Below are positions 15,842 through 22,045 of a stretch of DNA of 26,089 bases, in pieces. The stretch comes from a virus. Location: positions 1-26,089 of IMG/VR virus record IMGVR_UViG_3300048006_000180. The stretch is one strand, 5' to 3'. The position numbers and the translations under genes were made by a program. Within the stretch, counting starts at the first letter, position 1. The number at the start of each line of letters is the position of its first letter. The notes below the pieces were generated by a model, which saw nothing but the letters and a program-made list of their open reading frames with translations, was not told the DNA's origin and did not search any database.

Positions 15842-16092
15842 TACTCTCCCTTCTTAGTCGCAAACTTTTCTAACCCTGCAATACCAAAACTGCCAAGAGT
15901 CACTATTACAAAAGAATTGTAAGTAAACTCATTGATGACTAAATCTTTGCCTACAGCACCGCTGATTACATCAGCCAACATAACCAACACCATAACAGTA
16001 AATGATAGAAACCCAATAATTGTCTTCTCATTGTAGCTGTTGTCGTTTTTAAAAATCTCTCCGAATCCCATAATCTTTTTTATAACCTTCAT
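15841..16092 (-). CDS. Candidate holin
   Basis: This 83-residue protein has a charged N-terminus (MKVIKKIMGFGEIFKNDNSY), a first membrane helix (about 26-46, IIGFLSFTVMVLVMLADVIS), a second (about 58-76, NSFVIVTLGSFGIAGL) and a basic tail ending KKGE. Two helices and a small size suit a class II holin, which would let the endolysin reach the wall. It is the first gene of the minus-strand cassette of holin, spanin and endolysin. A -7-like element lies 28 bases upstream. No family is recognised by sequence; the call rests on topology and neighbours. Confidence 0.65.
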   Translation of the reverse strand: MKVIKKIMGFGEIFKNDNSYNEKTIIGFLSFTVMVLVMLADVISGAVGKDLVINEFTYNSFVIVTLGSFGIAGLEKFATKKGE

Positions 16093-16120
16093 AACTTATT
16101 GTATTATAGTATATTATATG

Positions 16121-16128
16121 CAAAGATA
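16121..16128 (-). promoter_or_regulatory. Putative -7 element for the lysis/late operon
   Basis: On the minus strand TATCTTTG is an exact TAnnTTTG match, 29 bases before the holin ATG at 16092. No proper -33 TTG is seen. The spot where it would lie adjoins the inverted repeat at 16154-16172, so a bound activator may replace it. Confidence 0.4.
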
Positions 16129-16153
16129 CCGCTTTTGTTTCATTTGCTCTCCA

Positions 16154-16172
16154 CTTAAAGTATCACTTTAAG
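16154..16172. promoter_or_regulatory. Candidate operator between divergent late and early promoters
   Basis: CTTAAAGT and ACTTTAAG form a perfect 8-bp inverted repeat around the 3-base centre ATC. It ends 2 bases before the TTGAC of the rightward promoter and lies about 26 bases above the leftward -7 element. It is therefore well placed for a dimeric regulator to act on both directions. Confidence 0.5.
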
Positions 16173-16173
16173 G

Positions 16174-16204
16174 TTGACAATGTCCAAAAAAAGTTGTAAC
16201 TTCG
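16174..16204 (+). promoter_or_regulatory. Rightward promoter P1, TTGAC-N18-TAACTTCG
   Basis: TTG (16174-16176), a 20-base gap and TAACTTCG (16197-16204) resemble the Bacteroidota consensus TTG-N20-TAnnTTTG with one mismatch. The same TTGAC-N18-TAACTTCG is found at 23139-23169. Transcription would begin near 16210 and read rightward through the control region. Confidence 0.62.
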
Positions 16205-16380
16205 CTAAGTCGAAAGACCACAGAGGACTTCAACAGAAGGACTCCTTCAAACACTTCTTTTCTGAAGATAACGGTGGTCGCCTCAAACGACCCACCGCTC
16301 ACTTACAATCCTTACGCATTGACATCAAAGGCGCATAGTACCCTATTCCGCAGAAGCGGTCGTTTTTCTGGGAGTTACAG

Positions 16381-16416
16381 AGTCCGATTAGTCCACTTAT
16401 TCCATCGGACTGGACT
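16381..16416 (+). repeat. Nested stem-loop with duplicated AGTCC/GGACT arms
   Basis: AGTCCGAT (16381-16388) pairs perfectly with ATCGGACT (16404-16411). A second AGTCC (16390-16394) and a second GGACT (16412-16416) offer alternative pairings, so the RNA could fold two ways. Confidence 0.5.
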
Positions 16417-16523
16417 GTCAGAATAGAAAACATTCCTGAGTAATACATTTTGTGGGGATTATATAGTATAAAAAACAATTGAGAATTCTACCCAAAGTCG
16501 ATTCTATACCCCAACCCCCTCGG

Positions 16524-16550
16524 CACACAGCAAAGCTGTGTGGACTTTTT
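16524..16550 (+). terminator. Rho-independent terminator in the control region
   Basis: CACACAGC and GCTGTGTG form a perfect 8-bp stem with an AAA loop, followed after three bases by five T residues. No coding gene lies directly upstream, so it would end a short RNA begun at P1. Confidence 0.75.
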
Positions 16551-16559
16551 GGCTTTTCT

Positions 16560-16607
16560 GCTAGTCGGACTAGCTATTGCTAGTCAGCGCGCGTTCTAGG
16601 GACTAGT
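16560..16607. repeat. GCTAGTC half-site cluster
   Basis: GCTAGTC (16560-16566), G, then GACTAGC (16568-16574) make a perfect inverted repeat. After TATT a further GCTAGTC follows (16579-16585), and GACTAGT occurs at 16601-16607. Three exact half-sites and one near copy within 48 bases suggest a protein-binding site such as an operator, iteron or attachment core. Confidence 0.55.
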
Positions 16608-16720
16608 ATATCAATAACTGGTATAGTTCTCAATAAAGAGATTAATAACCTTAGTAGGGTAAACACTAGCCGTGTGCCTGCATTATGCGCCCGCATCACG
16701 AGGAAATCGTCAGCCAATAT

Positions 16721-16739
16721 AGTATTACGTAGTAATACT
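16721..16739. promoter_or_regulatory. Inverted repeat just upstream of a possible promoter
   Basis: AGTATTAC-GTA-GTAATACT is a perfect 8-bp inverted repeat with a 3-base centre, the same geometry as the repeat at 16154-16172 but a different sequence. It ends 2 bases before the TTG at 16742. Confidence 0.5.
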
Positions 16740-16741
16740 TA

Positions 16742-16774
16742 TTGTCAAATCCTATTTTTTTGTTCGGAAATTTG
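16742..16774 (+). promoter_or_regulatory. Possible promoter for the first early gene
   Basis: TTG (16742-16744) is followed after 22 bases by GAAATTTG (16767-16774), one mismatch from TAnnTTTG. Spacing is slightly long. The site is 65 bases before the ATG at 16840 and lies past the terminator, so a promoter is needed in this stretch. Confidence 0.4.
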
Positions 16775-16839
16775 GTGGTATGTTAGTCGGCGATGGTTCA
16801 AACGAATTGAGCCACAAGTAATCTTCTAAAACTTATACT

Positions 16840-17220
16840 ATGAAGACTTATTCTTATTCTGACAAAGTAATCTATTTCACTAACAAAGCTAAAGACTCTA
16901 AGAGCTCTAAGCAAGCTTGGTACTTCTACGGCAAGGTTAAGAACCTTGTCAAGTGGTATGAACTTACTGAAGAAGAGATGGCTGGCCATCTAGCTTACTT
17001 ACCTAAGTTAGCTAAAGCTATCGAGAACAAGTATGGTTCTACTAAGACAGAAGCTAAGGCTTCTGCCCCTGTTACTAAAGTAACAGCCCCTGCCCCTAAG
17101 TTGGCTACGCCAACTGAACCTGCTGTTTCTAAGAATGGTAGAACTAACAATGCTCTTAGAGTTAAAGCGGTTATCGCTAACCTAGAGGCTTCTATCGAAA
17201 TCCTTAGAGCTATCAAGTAA
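16840..17220 (+). CDS. First early gene, basic protein with an Ala/Pro/Lys linker
   Basis: This 126-residue protein begins MKTYSYSDKVIYFTNKAKDS. An N-terminal domain of about 65 residues contains a run of aromatic residues (AWYFYGKVKNLVKWYELT). A low-complexity linker rich in Ala, Pro, Thr and Lys follows (about 70-100), then a C-terminal helix (NALRVKAVIANLEASIEILR). No catalytic motif is seen and no family is recognised. It is the first gene after the control region and has its own terminator 24 bases downstream, so it is a single-gene unit and probably strongly expressed early. A two-domain small nucleic-acid- or protein-binding factor is conceivable. Confidence 0.75.
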   Translation: MKTYSYSDKVIYFTNKAKDSKSSKQAWYFYGKVKNLVKWYELTEEEMAGHLAYLPKLAKAIENKYGSTKTEAKASAPVTKVTAPAPKLATPTEPAVSKNGRTNNALRVKAVIANLEASIEILRAIK

Positions 17221-17244
17221 GCAATAGCTTACTTAACTGAGCTG

Positions 17245-17274
17245 AGCCTCAGCCCTTCGGGGCTGGGGCTTTTT
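17245..17274 (+). terminator. Strong terminator with a TTCG loop
   Basis: AGCCTCAGCCC and GGGCTGGGGCT pair over 11 bp (one G-U) around the stable tetraloop TTCG, followed by TTTT. It ends the transcript of the 126-aa gene. Confidence 0.93.
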
Positions 17275-17314
17275 GTCGTTGTAATCAGTCCGTTAGGGCT
17301 ATAAATTAAATGCT

Positions 17315-17401
17315 ATGTTAAAGCTAATGATTGTATGCTTGTTAGGGTTAGTGAATTTGTGTTTGCTAACTATTGTTAAACCATTAAATGATGAGAAGTA
17401 A
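17315..17401 (+). CDS. 28-aa hydrophobic peptide
   Basis: ATG at 17315 opens MLKLMIVCLLGLVNLCLLTI plus eight residues, ending TAA at 17401. It would be one membrane-spanning helix with a short polar tail. It lies between a strong terminator and the coiled-coil gene; an ATG of that gene at 17403 follows its stop by one base, an arrangement suggesting coupling. It could be a leader peptide or a tiny membrane toxin. Size alone makes it uncertain. Confidence 0.4.
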   Translation: MLKLMIVCLLGLVNLCLLTIVKPLNDEK

Positions 17402-17402
17402 T

Positions 17403-17840
17403 ATGAAGTATCTGAAGATGATTGAATTCTTAGCTGGTGAGCTAGCTAAAGCAGAGGAACTTGTTAAGAATCAGAGTGTCATAAATGCTAAGCTAGAGCA
17501 GATGACTATAGAGAAAGACCATTGGAAGGAGGAGGCTCTAGAGTACAGGAATGAAATAGAACCTAAATGGTGGGATAAAGAGAAAGAGCTATACGAAGAG
17601 CTAGAGAAAGCTAAAGAGATAAACGATAAGTATAATATCGAAGTTCTACACGAGCAGTCTGACTTAGTAGCAGAGCTAGAAGAAAAGGTTAAGAGTCTTA
17701 ATGATAAGTACTCTAAGGCTTGGGCTAATGACTTTGCTTATCATCATCTAAAGAAAGTGTATGATGAAGACAAATCATACTATGAAAATAAGATAGCTAA
17801 GCTACAGGTAGAAATTAATCACTTTAAAAACAACAAATAA
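17403..17840 (+). CDS. Coiled-coil protein
   Basis: The chosen ATG at 17403 gives MKYLKMIEFLAGELAKAEEL and 145 residues; an upstream ATG at 17388 would overlap the small hydrophobic ORF. Nearly the whole length is Glu/Lys-rich heptad repeat, for example KELYEELEKAKEINDKYNIE (about 60-80) and a final KIAKLQVEINHFKNNK. No globular enzyme domain is visible. It starts a run of closely spaced genes (17842, 18077, 18283). Coiled-coil early phage proteins may hold or block host complexes; the target is unknown. Confidence 0.7.
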   Translation: MKYLKMIEFLAGELAKAEELVKNQSVINAKLEQMTIEKDHWKEEALEYRNEIEPKWWDKEKELYEELEKAKEINDKYNIEVLHEQSDLVAELEEKVKSLNDKYSKAWANDFAYHHLKKVYDEDKSYYENKIAKLQVEINHFKNNK

Positions 17841-17841
17841 T

Positions 17842-18075
17842 ATGAGTAAGAAGATTGAAAGCAATGGCTTCATTGCTAACTGGAACAAGATTATTAATTC
17901 TCAGTGTCGGGATGATGCTGAGAAAGATAACAAGGCTAAGGCTAAGATAATAGCTGATGACTATCGTAAGTACAATACTAATGCGGTAACTAAACCTGCT
18001 AAGATAGACAAAGAGCTAAAGGCTGAGGTCAAGAAGGATTTAGATAAACTATTTGATAACCTATTAAACTGGTAA
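17842..18075 (+). CDS. Lys/Asp-rich small protein
   Basis: This 77-residue helical protein begins MSKKIESNGFIANWNKIINS and has a C-terminal LKAEVKKDLDKLFDNLLNW helix. It starts one base after the coiled-coil gene stops and is followed one base after its own stop by the next ATG, so these are co-translated. It is highly charged with no cysteine cluster or membrane segment. No family is recognised. Confidence 0.7.
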   Translation: MSKKIESNGFIANWNKIINSQCRDDAEKDNKAKAKIIADDYRKYNTNAVTKPAKIDKELKAEVKKDLDKLFDNLLNW

Positions 18076-18076
18076 G

Positions 18077-18274
18077 ATGAGTAAGGAAAGAGAAATCCCT
18101 AAGAGATTAGAGGTAGCAACTTGGTACCTAATTAATGTGTGGCCTTACATTAGTAGTAAGGAAGATGAGATTGAGTGGTTGGTAACCCACTTACAAGAGC
18201 CTGCGTTTAAGGCTATTGAAGGTATGTATGATGAACAAATGAATAAACTTGAGGCCGATGGCTTCTTTAAATAA
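18077..18274 (+). CDS. Unknown 65-aa early protein
   Basis: The product begins MSKEREIPKRLEVATWYLIN and is mostly helical, with tryptophans at about positions 16, 22 and 34. It lies one base after the 77-aa gene and 8 bases before the 158-aa gene, all in one operon. No motif assigns a function. Its compact, Trp-bearing fold suggests a small interaction protein, but that is guesswork. Confidence 0.68.
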   Translation: MSKEREIPKRLEVATWYLINVWPYISSKEDEIEWLVTHLQEPAFKAIEGMYDEQMNKLEADGFFK

Positions 18275-18282
18275 ATAGAGTT

Positions 18283-18759
18283 ATGGGATTAGACATGTAT
18301 TTAACTAAGCGTACTTATGTACAGAACTGGGACTATATGAAAGAGTCTGAGAAGAACCACGTAAGTGTTAAGGGTGCTGATGCAAAGCACATTAAGAGTG
18401 AGAGGGTTCAGTATATTACTGAGCAACTAATGTATTGGCGGAAGGCTAATCAAATACACCAATGGTTTGTAAAGAATGTACAAGGCGGTGATGATGATGG
18501 TGATGAATATACAGTTAGCTTACCAGAACTTAAGCAACTAATGGATGTATGTTACGAGGTTATGACTGATAACAGCAAGGCTGAAGAGCTACTGCCTACT
18601 AGCAGAGGCTTCTTCTTTGGTGGCTATGACTATGATGAGTTCTACTTTACTCAAGTAACTAATACCTATAAGATACTTAAAGAGATGGTAGAAGAGTTAG
18701 AAGAATATAATACACCACTAAACAATAGAGCTTGGATACAATACCGAGCAAGTTGGTAG
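18283..18759 (+). CDS. Phage protein of the MGLDMYL type
   Basis: The 158-residue protein begins MGLDMYLTKRTYVQNWDYMK and contains YWRKANQIHQWFVKNVQGGD (about 51-70), then a helical segment, GFFFGGYDYDEFYF (about 109-122) and a C-terminal helix. The combination of the N-terminal MGLDMYL, WRKANQIH-WFVKNVQ and LLPT-x-GFFFG motifs recurs in many unrelated phages, in my recollection always without assigned function. The conserved Trp, His and Asp residues hint at an enzyme or binding pocket. It closes the first early operon and is followed by a large stem-loop. Confidence 0.8.
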   Translation: MGLDMYLTKRTYVQNWDYMKESEKNHVSVKGADAKHIKSERVQYITEQLMYWRKANQIHQWFVKNVQGGDDDGDEYTVSLPELKQLMDVCYEVMTDNSKAEELLPTSRGFFFGGYDYDEFYFTQVTNTYKILKEMVEELEEYNTPLNNRAWIQYRASW

Positions 18760-18769
18760 AATGCAAATC

Positions 18770-18823
18770 TACATTGAGGTAAATTTTCGTTTGACTACGT
18801 CAAACAAAATTTACTTCAATGTA
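18770..18823. repeat. Long near-perfect stem-loop
   Basis: The arms 18770-18795 (26 bases) and 18799-18823 (25 bases) are complementary along their full length except for one bulged C and one G-U pair, with a 3-base loop TAC. No T-run follows on either strand, so it is not an ordinary terminator. It could be an RNase III site, a transcript stabiliser, or a DNA cruciform or recombination site. Confidence 0.8.
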
Positions 18824-18869
18824 AAAAGCGAAGGAAGTTTGCCGTACCTTGAATGGAGTCGGTCGACAG

Positions 18870-18880
18870 CCCCCCCCCCC
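18870..18880 (+). repeat. Run of 11 cytosines
   Basis: A C11 tract sits in an AT-rich non-coding gap, followed by TTTCC. Such a tract is rare at this base composition and prone to slippage. It may vary in length between copies or mark a sequencing difficulty. Confidence 0.85.
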
Positions 18881-18916
18881 TTTCCACACAAAATAATATA
18901 ATTAAATAGATAGATT

Positions 18917-19159
18917 ATGAATGATTACAGATTCTCAGAAGAGTATTTAGACCGCTTCGGTCTTAACAAAGCAGACCTTTATCTAATAGATATAGCATTG
19001 CAAACATATACTAAGCAAGCTAATAAAGAAATAGATGAGGCTGAAGCTAAGGGCAACAGAAGTATTTTCGGTAAGAGTTTCTTTGAACAAAGAAGAGAAG
19101 ACATCTTAATGAAGCTAGAGATGTGGCTTAAGCCAGAACTAGTGTACGAAGAAGAATAA
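18917..19159 (+). CDS. Unknown 80-aa early protein
   Basis: This helical protein begins MNDYRFSEEYLDRFGLNKAD and ends KPELVYEEE. It shows a mixed charge pattern, EEIDEAEAKGN-like in the middle, and no membrane segment, cysteines or known motif. It stands alone between the C11 gap and a terminator whose stem begins 15 bases after its stop, so it forms a short unit. Function is not recognisable. Confidence 0.7.
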   Translation: MNDYRFSEEYLDRFGLNKADLYLIDIALQTYTKQANKEIDEAEAKGNRSIFGKSFFEQRREDILMKLEMWLKPELVYEEE

Positions 19160-19173
19160 TAATTTTAAGTATG

Positions 19174-19199
19174 GCCTCACCAAAGTGGTGGGGCTTTTT
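19174..19199 (+). terminator. Terminator between the 80-aa and DUF932-like genes
   Basis: GCCTCACCA and TGGTGGGGC pair over 9 bp (one G-U) around AAG, followed by TTTTT. It overlaps an in-frame ATG at 19171 of the next reading frame, which shows that this ATG is not the real start. Confidence 0.9.
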
Positions 19200-19221
19200 A
19201 TTAACCTGTAAATTAAATTAT

Positions 19222-20097
19222 ATGACTAAGCAGGAAAAAGTGTTTCAAGTATTGGAACAAACAGGATTGAATTGGACTGTTAACAAGAAGGAACTTGTAT
19301 CAGTTGATGGATTAACTACTGACTCATTCGGCATCTTCCGTAATGATAACAACCAATGGTTAGGTACAACAGGTAAGAGATACGAGCCGTATCAGAACCA
19401 TCAGTTAGTATCTAATATGGTAGAGATTACTGATGAGGTAGGCTTAGATGTTAGTCGAGGCGGTCAGTTAAATAGTGGTAGTAAGGTATTCTTACAAGCT
19501 GAGTTACCTCAAGATGCGGTAGGTAATAGTGGTATCAAGCGTTGGTTAACTACTACTAACAGCCACGATGGTACTAGTGCTATTACATTAGGGTATTCTA
19601 ATATGGTGATTGCTTGTAGTAATTCATTCCATGCCGCTAGTAAAGGGTCTAATAGATTCAGACATACTATCAATGCCGATGCTAACATACAAGAGAATGT
19701 TAAGCAGATACAACTAACCTTAGCTAATGAGATGAAGTTGATTGAGACATTCAAGGCTATGCAAGCTACTGATATCAGAGATGAGGCGGTAGATAAAACT
19801 GTTAGGGCTTTGTTTAGCATTGGATTAGATACTATGCAAGACGACATCAGTACTCGTAAGCGTAATCAAGTAGAGACCTTTAGTAACAACTTAGTTACTG
19901 AGATTAATACTCACGGCAAGACTATGTGGTCGCTGTTCAATGCAGTAACTAGGTATACTAATCACGAGGCTTCACCTAATGATGATGATGCTAAGAATAA
20001 CTACCTAATGAATGGTGGTGGGTTCAAGCTAAACAACATTGGCTACAATGAGATTATGAAGTTCGTTGATGCTAACACAGAAGGTATCTTAGTATAA
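19222..20097 (+). CDS. DUF932 / phage-plasmid-like family protein
   Basis: I choose ATG at 19222 (MTKQEKVFQVLEQTGLNWTV, 291 residues); an earlier in-frame ATG at 19171 lies inside a terminator stem. The protein matches the layout of the DUF932 family (also listed as phage/plasmid-like TIGR03299): an N-terminal GIFRNDNNQWLGTTGKRYEP segment with NHQLVSNM, a G-x-L-N-x-G-x-K-V-F core (about 78-90), TTTNSHDGTSAITLGYS (about 112-128) and a C-terminal helical part with NNYLMNGGGFKLN. The family is widespread on phages and plasmids with no settled function, possibly in replication or single-strand DNA handling. Recognition is from memory of the family pattern. Confidence 0.85.
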   Translation: MTKQEKVFQVLEQTGLNWTVNKKELVSVDGLTTDSFGIFRNDNNQWLGTTGKRYEPYQNHQLVSNMVEITDEVGLDVSRGGQLNSGSKVFLQAELPQDAVGNSGIKRWLTTTNSHDGTSAITLGYSNMVIACSNSFHAASKGSNRFRHTINADANIQENVKQIQLTLANEMKLIETFKAMQATDIRDEAVDKTVRALFSIGLDTMQDDISTRKRNQVETFSNNLVTEINTHGKTMWSLFNAVTRYTNHEASPNDDDAKNNYLMNGGGFKLNNIGYNEIMKFVDANTEGILV

Positions 20098-20124
20098 TTA
20101 ATAACTTAAATATTTATCAACCCT

Positions 20125-20152
20125 GCCCTGCCTCTATGAGGTGGGGCTTTTT
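20125..20152 (+). terminator. Terminator after the DUF932-like gene
   Basis: GCCCTGCCTC and GAGGTGGGGC pair over 10 bp (two wobble pairs) around the loop TAT, followed by five T residues. A GTG at 20141 in the next frame lies inside it and is therefore unlikely to be a start. Confidence 0.9.
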
Positions 20153-20164
20153 AATTCAATTATT

Positions 20165-20773
20165 ATGAAAACAAAAACAAACATTATGGACAAGTTCAAG
20201 CAAGTAATCATCAAGTGGTTAGGATTAGACTATGTAGTTAACAAGTTAGATAGCGTGTCAGAAGACCTATACAATAAAGATTGGGGTGCTGAGATTAATT
20301 ACAGAGATATAGAGAGAGAGTTAGACTATGGTAGGTTTGATATATCTTCTTCAGATGTAGCTGATAACTTTGATGCCGATGACATCGCTCGTGAGTTAGA
20401 CTATCACTCTATTGCTTATGAGTTAGATACTTATGAGATTGCATCCAACATAGAAGCTGGTGATATAGCTTACAACATTGACAAAGAAGAGTTAGCTGCC
20501 TGTGTTGATTGGGATGACTTAATAGCTGGGTCTTTAAACAGATACTTTGAAGGTGAGAAGATGAATGAGTTTGCTCATATAGTAGCTGAGAAGATAGCTG
20601 ACCGAGATGGTATGGTTGAGTTAGTCGGTGAAGAAGTATCTAATCAAGGGGTAACTATGGATGAGGTCAAGGCTATGGTGTTAGACTTTGTTGGTGACCC
20701 TATTGAACACAGAATCCGTGAGGCTATACTAAACACAGAGGTAATGGTGAGTGCTAAATTAAATGTAAAGTAA
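20165..20773 (+). CDS. Acidic protein with a tandem nonapeptide repeat
   Basis: The chosen ATG at 20165 gives MKTKTNIMDKFKQVIIKWLG and 202 residues; ATG 20186 is another option. Residues about 60-122 form seven consecutive 9-residue units of the pattern x-x-I/L/V-A-x-x-I/L/F/V-D/E-x: SDVADNFDA, DDIARELDY, HSIAYELDT, YEIASNIEA, GDIAYNIDK, EELAACVDW, DDLIAGSLN. A charged helical C-terminal part follows. Such acidic repeats may form a regular helical or solenoid surface. Comparable D-I-A-x-x-I-D strings occur in other phage proteins with no known role. It is the head of an operon with the 43-aa gene that it overlaps at its stop. Confidence 0.78.
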   Translation: MKTKTNIMDKFKQVIIKWLGLDYVVNKLDSVSEDLYNKDWGAEINYRDIERELDYGRFDISSSDVADNFDADDIARELDYHSIAYELDTYEIASNIEAGDIAYNIDKEELAACVDWDDLIAGSLNRYFEGEKMNEFAHIVAEKIADRDGMVELVGEEVSNQGVTMDEVKAMVLDFVGDPIEHRIREAILNTEVMVSAKLNVK

Positions 20774-20904
20774 TGAAACGAACATACACATTCAAATACT
20801 CTAAAGAGTTAGAGTTTGAGGCTGATTCTTACGAAGAAGCATTCGAGATGTTTACAAACTTTGATGACCCTATTATCACGGATTACATCTGCGAAGTAAA
20901 ATAA
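20773..20904 (+). CDS. 43-aa unknown protein
   Basis: ATG at 20773 overlaps the stop of the repeat protein by one base, and the product reads MKRTYTFKYSKELEFEADSY followed by an acidic helix ending DYICEVK. Its pattern (beta strand, then E-A-D-S-Y-E-E-A-F-E) is that of a small family of phage and bacterial mini-proteins with a conserved strand-helix unit. It lies 5 bases before the next start. No function can be given. Confidence 0.6.
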   Translation: MKRTYTFKYSKELEFEADSYEEAFEMFTNFDDPIITDYICEVK

Positions 20905-20909
20905 TTAAG

Positions 20910-21620
20910 ATGATGAGACAGAAGATAGTATGGTTAGATAAAGACAACATCTTTGTTGTATCTAAATCCAAAACAACTAACAAGAAGATTAGTGATGGGT
21001 CTGCCTTAGTGCAGACCTACACTTTCAGTAAAGAACAATGGGTACTAGCTACTACTAGCAGTGGGTTTGGTATGAAAAAGTTCTTTGCTTTAGATGCTAG
21101 TAATTGTATGGACTGCCCTTACTCTGGTAATCAAGGTGAGGGTGGCTGTTATACCCATAAGTTTAATCAGTATGTTGGCTTCCTTAGTATGCTTAGAAGC
21201 ATAAGGTCTGACCAATTGACACCGCTAGACAAGGCGAAGTTCACTATCATCAGTGATATGTGCGCTGACTCTTATGTTAGGTTCGGGACTTATGGAGAGC
21301 CAAGTCTATTAGACCTTCAATTAGTAAATAAGATGGTTAAGACTGCTAAGTCTTGGACAGGTTATACTCATCAATGGAATAAAGAGTGGGCTAATAAGTA
21401 TGGTGAATACTTTATGGCTAGTACTCATAACAAGGAGGAAACCTACAGGGCTAAGCAGAAGAACTACCGCTCATTCATTGCTACTAAGACAGGTAATGAA
21501 GAAGCGGTTACTTGTCCAGCTAGTGCTGAGGCAGGATTCAAATCAAACTGCGCAAGCTGTGGCTTGTGTAGTGGTACGTTAGGTAAAGGAAAGAAGGATA
21601 TTAAAATCTTAGAACATTAA
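20910..21620 (+). CDS. Cysteine-cluster phage protein
   Basis: The 236-residue protein begins MMRQKIVWLDKDNIFVVSKS. It carries two Cys groups: NCMDCPYSGNQGEGGCYTH near residues 67-86 and CPASAEAGFKSNCASCGLCSG near 202-222. A central segment (DMCADSYVRFGTYGEPSLLD) is well ordered. The Cys spacings suit zinc or an iron-sulphur cluster. I recall a phage family of this pattern without known activity. The gene ends two bases before the next ATG. An enzyme with a metal centre is plausible, but no canonical radical-SAM CxxxCxxC is present. Confidence 0.75.
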   Translation: MMRQKIVWLDKDNIFVVSKSKTTNKKISDGSALVQTYTFSKEQWVLATTSSGFGMKKFFALDASNCMDCPYSGNQGEGGCYTHKFNQYVGFLSMLRSIRSDQLTPLDKAKFTIISDMCADSYVRFGTYGEPSLLDLQLVNKMVKTAKSWTGYTHQWNKEWANKYGEYFMASTHNKEETYRAKQKNYRSFIATKTGNEEAVTCPASAEAGFKSNCASCGLCSGTLGKGKKDIKILEH

Positions 21621-21622
21621 TT

Positions 21623-22045
21623 ATGAATATTTACGAGCAACTAGAAGAAGAGGTTAAGATTATTAACCAGCAAGAGATTTTAGACAGAAAGATTTATGTT
21701 GAAGAACTAAAGTCTAGAGAAAAAAGAATGTTAGAGGCATTCGATAATATGGGTTTAGAATACAAAAAGGATGAAAGATACCTACTAGAAGATAGGATTG
21801 GTGGGAAAATCAAGTTAGAGTACCAAGTAAAGCTTCATCCTCAGAAATTTACTAAAGATAAATATGGTGAGAAGGAGGACTTTTACTTCACTAGAAATGT
21901 ACGAGCATCAAAATATGGTTACTATATAAGTGATGCTGACGGATATATTGGGCATCATGATAAAACCGTGACATTAAATGAAGTCATTGATAAATTAAAG
22001 GATGCTATAAGACGTGTAATAAAAGGTCAAATCATAAAACAATAA
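21623..22045 (+). CDS. Unknown 140-aa early protein
   Basis: The protein begins MNIYEQLEEEVKIINQQEIL with a charged N-terminal helix (about 1-45), then a beta-rich middle (GGKIKLEYQVKLHPQKF and FYFTRNVRASKYGYYISD) and a C-terminal basic helix ending GQIIKQ. No known motif is seen. Its stop is followed two bases later by the next ATG. It is first in a set of small genes whose starts share an identical leader sequence. Confidence 0.68.
   Translation: MNIYEQLEEEVKIINQQEILDRKIYVEELKSREKRMLEAFDNMGLEYKKDERYLLEDRIGGKIKLEYQVKLHPQKFTKDKYGEKEDFYFTRNVRASKYGYYISDADGYIGHHDKTVTLNEVIDKLKDAIRRVIKGQIIKQ

Larger units (their letters stand above)
16205..16839. other. Non-coding control region between late and early genes
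   Basis: About 630 bases hold no gene I can support. They contain, in order, a CGGTGGTCG/CGACCCACCG hairpin near 16272-16300, a weak CCGC/GCGG hairpin with a T-run (16348-16367), nested AGTCC/GGACT stem-loops (16381-16416), a clear terminator (16524-16550), a GCTAGTC half-site cluster (16560-16607), an inverted repeat (16721-16739) and a possible promoter (16742-16774). Transcription from P1 would make a structured RNA of about 340 bases ending at the terminator. Origin, regulatory-RNA and switch-control roles are all open. Confidence 0.5.

Noticed and set aside
15552-15863. 103-codon frame inside the spanin gene
   Set aside because: It could be mistaken for an embedded Rz1-type gene, but it has no signal peptide or lipobox and its composition is that of a shifted frame.
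1-16128. Every isolated TAnnTTTG match as a promoter
   Set aside because: About a dozen such octamers per strand are expected by chance at this AT content, so only those just upstream of starts were listed, and those lacking a -33 element were given low confidence.
16180-16338. 52-codon plus-strand frame beginning MSKKSCNFAKSKDHRG
   Set aside because: Its ATG lies inside promoter P1, before the expected transcript start, and the frame overlaps hairpins; no family or coupling supports it.
16780-16830. tRNA-like T-loop GGTTCAAAC
   Set aside because: The flanking bases do not form a T-stem and no anticodon arm or acceptor stem can be drawn.
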